From a virus, in IMG/VR virus record IMGVR_UViG_3300038441_000527, positions 1 through 40,472 of that record: a stretch of DNA of 40,472 nucleotides, one strand, 5' to 3'. The number at the start of each line of letters is the position of its first letter. Position 1 is the stretch's first letter. A program made the translations under genes and the position numbers. The notes beneath the pieces are model-generated. The model searched no databases, had not been told where the DNA came from, and was given only the letters and a program-made list of their open reading frames with translations. Of the stretch, positions 32,288-37,350 are shown piece after piece.

Positions 32288-33141
32288 AATCCTTTCGCCA
32301 AATGACTGAAGACAAAACCATCCGTCGTGCTGACGCGATGAAGATTCAGCTTGAAGACCTGCATTTCGAAGAGGGGTTTAACCTTCGCGATATGTCGCCC
32401 GATGCTGTTGATGAAGACGGGCAAACCTTCGAAGAGGGTATCGACGAACTCGCCGCGTACATCAAGGCAGGCGGATATGTTCCACCCCTGGAAGTGCGCC
32501 CACGTGCTGAAGGCGGCGTGTACATCGTTGAGGGTCACCGCCGCACCCTGGCCTATCGCAAGCTCGACGCTGCCGGGGAACTTCCGCGCACGCCAAGCAA
32601 GGCGGACCCGAAAGTGTTGGAAGCTTGGATTCCGATCACGGCATTCGAAGGTAATGACGCCGACCGTGTTCTGCGGGTCATGACCAGCCAGCAGAACAAG
32701 AAGCTCAGCCCGATGGCGATTGCTGAAGGTTACCGCCGGCTAAAGGCGTTCGGCTGGACCGAGGCGCAGATTGCAGCCAAGCGCGGAATGAGCGTTGCGC
32801 ACGTCAAGCGCCAGTTGGTTCTGTCCACCGAGGCCAACAGCGACGTACAGACCCTGGTGCGCGAGAACAAGGTGAGCGCCAGCGTGGCCATCGACACCGT
32901 GCAGACCCATGGTGAGAATGCAGGTGCGGTACTTCAGGATGCGTTGGCCACGTTGCCAGAAGGCAAGAAGGTGACCGCTAAGGCCTTGCGCAGTACGCCG
33001 CTGGTCCGCAACGTCAAGGTGTCTGTAGAGTTGTGGGATCGGATCAAAGCGAGCTTTGCGGTGCTGTCAGCTGGCACCGAGCCAACCGAAGAGCAATGGG
33101 CAGAAGCTGACGCCCTGGTTAAGGAAATGGAGGGTGTATGA
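32284..33141 (+). CDS. ParB-like protein with HTH
   Basis: 285 aa; ATGA overlap. Residues 15-130 match ParB N-terminal folds: EEGFNLRDMS, YVPPLEVRP, then IVEGHRRTLAYR with the GHRR box at 84-87. Residues 158-181 form a helix-turn-helix (TEAQIAAKRGMSVAHVKRQL), as in the ParB/KorB DNA-binding part. In phages such proteins are not usually for partition; they may act as DNA-binding regulators or nucleases. The last 60 residues are charged and helical. No partner ParA gene is in the window. Confidence 0.72.
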   Translation: MKSFRQMTEDKTIRRADAMKIQLEDLHFEEGFNLRDMSPDAVDEDGQTFEEGIDELAAYIKAGGYVPPLEVRPRAEGGVYIVEGHRRTLAYRKLDAAGELPRTPSKADPKVLEAWIPITAFEGNDADRVLRVMTSQQNKKLSPMAIAEGYRRLKAFGWTEAQIAAKRGMSVAHVKRQLVLSTEANSDVQTLVRENKVSASVAIDTVQTHGENAGAVLQDALATLPEGKKVTAKALRSTPLVRNVKVSVELWDRIKASFAVLSAGTEPTEEQWAEADALVKEMEGV

Positions 33142-33347
33142 GCGTCGTCTATCAGGCCGACATCTTCTGTGACTCTAACCGCACTTCCGGCTGCCAGATG
33201 TTCGTATTGCAGGACAAGACCTATCATAATACGACAGCTGGTATTTCTCAGGGCGCCTGGGAAGTTGCCAAGGCTGCTGGTTGGGAGCAGCGCAACGAAG
33301 GTGGAAGGCGGGTACACTATTGCCCAGCGTGCAAGGTCGTCCTCTGA
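33138..33347 (+). CDS. Small Cys-containing protein
   Basis: 69 aa; ATGA overlap with the ParB-like gene. Not recognised. CDSNRTSGC (11-19) and YCPAC (61-65) supply four cysteines spaced as a possible zinc site. Between them is an alpha/beta segment ending in GAWEVAKAAGWEQRNEGGRR. It ends the 31411 transcript before a terminator. It may stabilise or regulate the ParB-like protein, which is only context. Confidence 0.6.
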   Translation: MSVVYQADIFCDSNRTSGCQMFVLQDKTYHNTTAGISQGAWEVAKAAGWEQRNEGGRRVHYCPACKVVL

Positions 33348-33355
33348 CCACTCAT

Positions 33356-33382
33356 CGCCCCGGTTCGCCGGGGTTTTCTTTT
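33356..33382 (+). terminator. Intrinsic terminator, UUCG tetraloop
   Basis: CCCCGG (33358-33363), TTCG loop, CCGGGG (33368-33373), followed by TTTTCTTTT. Very stable. It ends the ParB transcript, nine bases after the preceding stop, and is followed at once by a promoter, as at 31381. Confidence 0.85.
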
Positions 33383-33387
33383 GGTGC

Positions 33388-33416
33388 TTGACGTACCGTT
33401 AATAACGACCTAGTAT
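33388..33416 (+). promoter_or_regulatory. Sigma70-type promoter with GTTAATAA spacer box
   Basis: TTGACG at 33388-33393 and TAGTAT at 33411-33416 with 17 bases between. The spacer holds GTTAATAA at 33398-33405. It resembles the 31411 promoter base for base in the upstream stretch (TTTTG, GTGCTTGAC). It drives the small-gene block that starts at 33458. Confidence 0.72.
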
Positions 33417-33457
33417 TGGTTTCAACAGAGACAAACAACGCCCTGGAGGGCAAGACG

Positions 33458-33658
33458 ATGAGCGCCTCGATCTACAGCATAAACAACGGAACGGCGATGG
33501 CGTACCAGTTCGGCGATAGTCGGGCGATCCAGAATCGCGCAGAAGTCAAAACCGCAACCATGGGCTGGCGCTGCGAAATTCTGAAAGATGGAAAATGGGT
33601 CGCTCGCAGTAATCGCTGGCAAGGCATCTACAGCAAAGTCGTAGCGGCGTTAAAGTAA
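33458..33658 (+). CDS. Small hypothetical protein
   Basis: 66 aa from ATG 33458, with TGGAGGG about 10 bases upstream. Not recognised. One alpha/beta domain: SIYSINNGTAMAYQF, KTATMGWRCEILKDGKWVARS, a short helix at the end. First gene after the 33388 promoter, so likely early and well expressed. Candidates of this kind often bind a host protein, but nothing in the sequence says which. Confidence 0.6.
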   Translation: MSASIYSINNGTAMAYQFGDSRAIQNRAEVKTATMGWRCEILKDGKWVARSNRWQGIYSKVVAALK

Positions 33659-33678
33659 ACCAACCCAGCCACCCACAC

Positions 33679-33697
33679 GCCCCTTAACTGGGGCTTT
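33679..33697 (+). terminator. Weak stem-loop, possible attenuator
   Basis: GCCCC (33679-33683), loop of six, GGGGC (33690-33694), then TTTGG. It lies between the 66-aa gene and the zinc-MazG gene and has only a short T run, so partial termination or processing is more likely than full stop. Confidence 0.45.
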
Positions 33698-33726
33698 GGT
33701 AGTACAAAACCCTGGAGGGAAAAACT

Positions 33727-34119
33727 ATGAAAGCTGTAGAGGACTGCAAAGCATGCTGGGGGAAGGGAACGGTAGTTGGCGCCTATGATTTCGTAGGGAC
33801 TTGCAACAAGTGCAACGGCACTGGGAATACCGTCTACGACACCGAAGAGCGTTTCGCACAAGAACTGGACAAGTTCCTGTCCGAGGTAAAAGCCGAAGTC
33901 CTTCGGGCCAGGTCCAAGTTTCCAGGTCGCCGCATCATGGGATTGGCCCTCGCCGAAGAGTTCGGGGAGCTTATGAAAGCAATGCTTGATGAGCATTCTT
34001 CCAACGTCCGCAAGGAAGCCGTTCAAACCGCTGCAATGTGTATCCGCGTATCGGTTGAAGGCGATGAAAGCCTAGACGAATGGCGCAGTAAACGCGGTTT
34101 AGGAAAACTTGGTTTTTAA
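33727..34119 (+). CDS. DnaJ-type zinc motif fused to MazG-like pyrophosphohydrolase
   Basis: 130 aa; CTGGAGGG upstream. Residues 7-33 hold two CxxCxGxG-type repeats, CKACWGKG (C7, C10) and CNKCNGTG (C26, C29), the zinc ribbon of DnaJ. Residues 70-115 match MazG-like folds: LAEEFGELMKAMLDEH (E77, E78, E81) and VRKEAVQTAAMCIRV (E97). The usual fourth acidic residue is not clear, so pyrophosphatase activity is uncertain. Phage MazG-like proteins can lower nucleotide alarm signals or clean nucleotide pools. The fusion itself is unusual. Confidence 0.65.
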   Translation: MKAVEDCKACWGKGTVVGAYDFVGTCNKCNGTGNTVYDTEERFAQELDKFLSEVKAEVLRARSKFPGRRIMGLALAEEFGELMKAMLDEHSSNVRKEAVQTAAMCIRVSVEGDESLDEWRSKRGLGKLGF

Positions 34120-34146
34120 GTTATAAACACCCCGCAGGAGGGAATC

Positions 34147-34431
34147 ATGGGAAATCTTGTACTTACTCGTAAGCAAGGTGAATCGTTCACGCTGACCAAG
34201 GGTGATGATCGTTACATCATCTACGTCTCGCGCATTGGCTCCAAGTCGTCGTTTGTGGTGGAGTTTCCAGACGGTGAATGTAAGTTCGCCAGCTTTGAAC
34301 CTAAGAAGATTCTGAAGGTTGCAGATGGCGAATTCACTTGGAAGTTCGACCCGAACAATCGCGGCCAGATTCGCGTGGCGCTGAACTTCCCACAAGACTA
34401 CAGCATCGCTCGCACGGAGTTACTGAAATGA
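34147..34431 (+). CDS. CsrA/RsmA-like protein with internal insertion
   Basis: 94 aa; GGAGGG seven bases before ATG 34147. The two ends line up with CsrA: LVLTRKQGESFTL (4-16) with CsrA LILTRRVGE, and GQIRVALNFPQDYSIARTELL (73-93) with [21 protein letters not shown]. R8 and R89 match the RNA-contacting arginines of CsrA. Between them are about 40 extra residues (about 31-71) rich in Phe, Lys and acidic residues. CsrA is about 61 aa. In Pseudomonas RsmA/CsrA binds GGA sites in 5' leaders, so a phage copy could reroute host or phage translation. Followed by ATGA coupling. Confidence 0.62.
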   Translation: MGNLVLTRKQGESFTLTKGDDRYIIYVSRIGSKSSFVVEFPDGECKFASFEPKKILKVADGEFTWKFDPNNRGQIRVALNFPQDYSIARTELLK

Positions 34432-34790
34432 TCTACCTGACCAGCAACAGTCGCCCGACCTTTGCACGCAAGTACCCAAGCGTGGAAACCGCCATCATCC
34501 AGGCCTATGAGCGCGTGGGGATTCCTGGGGAAATCTGGACCGCGACGAGCCATGGGCGCATCTACCAGTTCAGTCTGGACAGCACTCCACTGATGAAAGC
34601 GATCCGCGAAGGCGAGAAGGCCCTTCACGACCCCGAGATCAATAGGCCCTGCACTCGCGAAGAACTGCGCAGGGAAACGATTCAGCTTAAGCCTGAGCGT
34701 GCATTCGTGAGCCTGCGGCGGCTGTGGGGCTGGGTGGCACTCGGTCTTGCTGCCTGGTGCGCGATCTTCTATGCTTTGGCATATCTCTAA
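34428..34790 (+). CDS. Hypothetical protein with C-terminal membrane segment
   Basis: 120 aa from ATG 34428, which overlaps the previous TGA; upstream in-frame ATGs run through the CsrA-like gene. Soluble N-terminal domain (RPTFARKYPSVETAIIQAYE, GEIWTATSHGRIYQF), then a charged linker and one membrane segment at 97-120 (RLWGWVALGLAAWCAIFYAL). A tail-anchored topology is likely. Function not known; phage proteins with this plan often act at the inner membrane against the host or competing phages. Confidence 0.6.
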   Translation: MIYLTSNSRPTFARKYPSVETAIIQAYERVGIPGEIWTATSHGRIYQFSLDSTPLMKAIREGEKALHDPEINRPCTREELRRETIQLKPERAFVSLRRLWGWVALGLAAWCAIFYALAYL

Positions 34791-34808
34791 GAAACTGGAT
34801 TATCTGCC

Positions 34809-35156
34809 ATGGCTAAGAGCAACGCCGATTACAAGCGCGAGCAGTACAAGCGCCGGAAAGAACGTCAGGCGACGATGGGTGAGCGGGACATGGTGCTGCC
34901 GGTCCCGCTAGTGACCCTCACGCAGATGGAAGAGGTGTGCAAGTGGCACGGGTACAGCGACTGGCGCGAACTGCTGCTGAACACCGTGCGCGTGCTGCAC
35001 AAGCTGGGGCCGGAGCGCAATGGGCTGGTTGAGATTCCGCCATCGGGATTCGTGGCCACGGCTGCGCAGCTGGCGAAGGTTGGTAAACCGTGCCGGACCT
35101 GTGGTGGGTCCGGTTTAATTGACGATGAGTTTGATTGTCCGAGGTGTTCGGTATGA
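34809..35156 (+). CDS. Small putative regulator with zinc knuckle
   Basis: 115 aa; ATG 34809. The N-terminal part NADYKREQYKRRKERQATMG and LPVPLVTLTQMEEVCKWHGY, SDWRELLLNTVRVLHKL has the size and pattern of a small helix-rich or ribbon-helix-helix-like DNA-binding unit. The C-terminus has CRTCGGSG (C96, C99) and CPRC, a DnaJ-type zinc knuckle like that of the MazG-like gene upstream. ATGA overlap with the broken PAPS reductase. The DNA-binding idea is inference. Confidence 0.52.
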   Translation: MAKSNADYKREQYKRRKERQATMGERDMVLPVPLVTLTQMEEVCKWHGYSDWRELLLNTVRVLHKLGPERNGLVEIPPSGFVATAAQLAKVGKPCRTCGGSGLIDDEFDCPRCSV

Positions 35157-35866
35157 GCATTGAACCCAAGCACGTTGTTGGGTTGTCCGGTGGTAAGGAT
35201 TCAACTTGCTTGGCCCTAAAGCTTGTTGAGGATGAACCGCGTAAGTATGAGTTCATTTGCAATACCACCGGTGACGAACTTCCAGAAATGCTGGATCACT
35301 GGAAGCGGCTTGAGGATATGCTTGATTCTTAAATAATTCAGGTTAGGCATTCTCGCAACCTTGATGAAGAGATACGCAAACAGGGGATGCTACCAAGCGT
35401 GTTCGCCAGATGGTGTACTCGTATCCTCAAGATTGAACCTACAATCCGTTATATGGATTCTTTACCCGACGGATCTACGTTGTATGTCGGTTTGAGGGCT
35501 GATGAAGAGATACGACGTGGGATATACGGGGAAGACATATTGATAGATTTCCCACTACGTCGCTGGGGCATGGATGAAGCGGCGGTTTGGAGCTATCTGG
35601 ATAAACGAGGTGTCTATATACCCCAGCGCACCGATTGCGCCAAATGCCCATATCAAAGACTTGGAGAATGGCGCGATTTGTGGAACAACAATCGCGAAAA
35701 ATACATAGAAGCTATACAGCTTGAAGATGAGCACGGTGCTACATTCCGAAGCCCTGGGCGGGATACATGGCCTGCTGACTTGCGATCCCTTGCAGTCCAA
35801 TTTGATTCAGGTAGGAAATTAAGAGAATACAAAAGATCAACCACTTGTAGAGTATGCTCATTATGA
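35153..35866 (+). pseudogene. PAPS reductase / PP-loop gene interrupted by in-frame TAA
   Basis: ATG 35153 overlaps the previous TGA. The frame reads HVVGLSGGKDSTCLALKLVE (PP-loop SGGKDS) and stops at TAA 35330-35332; the same frame then continues without any shift through IIQVRHSRNLDEEIRKQG, ARWCTRILKIEP, TLYVGLRADEE, and DCAKCPYQRLGEW, ending TTCRVCSL at 35866. Together they make one normal-length PAPS reductase/sulfotransferase-like protein with a four-cysteine metal site. The lower GC than neighbours suggests a recent arrival. The stop may be a real lesion, a sequencing error or a read-through site. A restart at ATG 35387 has GGGG just before it but would lack the PP-loop half. Confidence 0.75.
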
Positions 35867-36030
35867 AAAAGATCCGTCATTGGCTGCACATCCTGTTGGT
35901 CCTGATTACTGGCGGCGTTTGGTTGCCGGTTTACCTGATCATCGTTTCAACCACCGAAATGTACAATCGTGGGTATCGTGCTGGTGTGGCGCGCTGTGGT
36001 TGGACTGTTGAAAAATTGGAGCGAATCTAG
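35863..36030 (+). CDS. Small membrane protein (55 aa)
   Basis: ATG 35863 overlaps the previous TGA. The 55-residue product begins MKKIRHWLHILLVLITGGVW and has one strong membrane segment (about 7-28), then a polar tail with YNRGYRAGVARCGWTVEKLERI. Positive residues at the N-terminus suggest the tail is outside the cytoplasm. The next gene starts two bases after its stop. It is within a chain of coupled small genes. Role unknown. Confidence 0.6.
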   Translation: MKKIRHWLHILLVLITGGVWLPVYLIIVSTTEMYNRGYRAGVARCGWTVEKLERI

Positions 36031-36031
36031 C

Positions 36032-36736
36032 ATGAAGCATCGAAAAGAGTTCGAAGCTCTGTTCCTGCAAGGTCGCGAAGGTCAGTTGCTCGCGCAGTCG
36101 CAGTTGGATACGGGTGCCGATGGGCTGTATTTCAACCCCGTGACGCGAGCAGCGTATGAGTGGTTTGAGCGGGGTGCTGAGCAGCTCCATGGCGATCCGG
36201 TGGCTTGGCAGGTTACTTGGCCGGATGGTTCATGCGAGCTGTATGCACATGAAGCTGGTGCCAAGGCATCCATGGCGCCTTACCGACCGCTCTACACCCA
36301 CGCTGATCCTGGCAAGGTTGAGCAGCTACAACAAGAGATCGAAACCCTACGCAGCCAGCTCGGGGCTGAGATTTCGAAAGCCAGTGGCTTGCGCACGCTT
36401 GCTGACGGTGCGAACAAATGGCGCCAAAGAGCTATCGACTCTCAGTTGGCGGCACGTGATTTGACTGACGCCAATAACAACCTGCACACCCAACTAGCTG
36501 AGCGAAATGGACTGCTCCGAGACATCAAGAGATGCGGAATTGATGCTGTAACAATCTGCGGCCCAAACATTAGAGAGCGCGATGAGCGGGCGGACTACGA
36601 ACACTGGTTAAACGAGCACGTTGCGAACCATGTTTATCAAGGCCAGGTGCTACGGCGGGACACGTTGGAGGATGCCTCAGAGGAAGCCGCGTGGGACGCT
36701 TGGCAAGCCCGCGCCGCCTTGGAGAGAAAGCCATGA
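36032..36736 (+). CDS. Hypothetical protein with coiled coil
   Basis: 234 aa from ATG 36032, with GGAG upstream and the previous stop two bases before. Residues 1-90 are an alpha/beta domain ending in ASMAPYRPLYTHADP; a PLYt-type segment is common in phage early proteins. Residues 95-165 are a coiled coil (KVEQLQQEIETLRSQLGAEI, LAARDLTDANNNLHTQLAER). The C-terminal part is charged. Not assigned to a function. ATGA overlap with the next gene. Confidence 0.6.
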   Translation: MKHRKEFEALFLQGREGQLLAQSQLDTGADGLYFNPVTRAAYEWFERGAEQLHGDPVAWQVTWPDGSCELYAHEAGAKASMAPYRPLYTHADPGKVEQLQQEIETLRSQLGAEISKASGLRTLADGANKWRQRAIDSQLAARDLTDANNNLHTQLAERNGLLRDIKRCGIDAVTICGPNIRERDERADYEHWLNEHVANHVYQGQVLRRDTLEDASEEAAWDAWQARAALERKP

Positions 36737-36963
36737 GCACAGTACGTATCCCCGCCGGAACGTATACGTTTGCTGACCTCAGGAGGTTCATGGACCAGGT
36801 AGATGGTGGGGTACAGATTCTTTCGCTTGAGGGTGAAGTAGAGTTTCTAGGCGAGGGGACGACCCTGATATTACCTCACGGGCTGGAAGGCCCTCGGAGT
36901 AAGAAACGTAAAACACCGGAAAAGACGCCATTTTGGGCGAAGTGTTGGAGACGAAAGCCATGA
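36733..36963 (+). CDS. Small hypothetical protein
   Basis: 76 aa; ATGA overlap at both ends. Not recognised. MSTVRIPAGTYTFADLRRFM, VQILSLEGEVEFLGEGTTLI are beta-rich; the last 25 residues are Lys/Arg/Pro-rich (RSKKRKTPEKTPFWAKCWRR), a basic tail that could bind nucleic acid or membrane. Part of the coupled chain 34809-37127. Confidence 0.55.
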   Translation: MSTVRIPAGTYTFADLRRFMDQVDGGVQILSLEGEVEFLGEGTTLILPHGLEGPRSKKRKTPEKTPFWAKCWRRKP

Positions 36964-37127
36964 CCCGCATCAAGTACGGCGGCTTGATCTACATCAAAAT
37001 CACCAAGGAAGATTGGGAGTTCGGGGGAGGGGAAACCAACCCGGATCTGCTGAAGCTCAAGCATCCAAAGCGCACTCGTAAGGCGTACCGTTACTTCAAG
37101 TTGCAAGCAGGCCTTTGTGTCGAGTAG
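36960..37127 (+). CDS. Small hypothetical protein
   Basis: 55 aa; ATGA overlap with the previous gene. Not recognised. Starts MTRIKYGGLIYIKITKEDWE, then basic residues HPKRTRKAYRYFKL. Last gene of the chain before a terminator. The high positive charge suggests nucleic-acid contact; nothing more can be supported. Confidence 0.52.
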   Translation: MTRIKYGGLIYIKITKEDWEFGGGETNPDLLKLKHPKRTRKAYRYFKLQAGLCVE

Positions 37128-37159
37128 ACTACAAGCGCATTGTCAGCCGTCCTCACTTG

Positions 37160-37195
37160 AACCCCGCAGCCAGCCCAGGCGCGGGGTTTTCTTTT
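37160..37195 (+). terminator. Intrinsic terminator
   Basis: AACCCCGC (37160-37167) pairs with GCGGGGTT (37181-37188) around a 13-base loop, followed by TTCTTTT. It ends the small-gene block. Its T tract resembles those of the two upstream cassettes, but no good -35/-10 pair follows. Confidence 0.8.
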
Positions 37196-37243
37196 GCCTG
37201 GGAATTGTGATTTACTAACGGTGCCAAGTTCACATCAATCAGT

Positions 37244-37330
37244 AGAAAGCCGGTAGCACCTTCGAAGGCGCGGGGACTGATTCCCGTGGAGCTTGGCAGC
37301 CCATTCCTTCGAAGGTGCTACCGGCTTTCT
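37244..37330. repeat. Perfect 25-bp inverted repeat with 37-base loop
   Basis: Bases 37244-37268 are the exact reverse complement of 37306-37330. The arms contain the palindrome CCTTCGAAGG (37259-37268 and 37306-37315). Inside the loop CGGGGA and TTCCCG can pair (one G-U). TGCCAAG at 37222-37228 is also complementary to CTTGGCA at 37292-37298, which could give an alternative fold. The right arm ends 20 bases before the primase start and six bases before its AAGG ribosome site. A DNA cruciform, a long leader hairpin or a processed RNA are all possible. Confidence 0.8.
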
Positions 37331-37350
37331 CGTTATAAGGCGCACGGACA

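Noticed and set aside
32284-33141. A plasmid-type partition locus from the ParB-like gene
   Set aside because: No ParA ATPase and no integrase or plasmid-like genes are present, so a plasmid-prophage lifestyle is not supported.
35153-35866. Genome-wide recoding of TAA as a sense codon
   Set aside because: TAA properly ends many genes here (for example at 1881, 4409, 5540 and 34119), so only this one stop is anomalous.
37200-37240. A third copy of the GTTAATAA promoter after the 37160 terminator
   Set aside because: The T tract is similar, but the best boxes (TTGTGA, then GTTCAC) are poor and the GTTAATWA box is missing.
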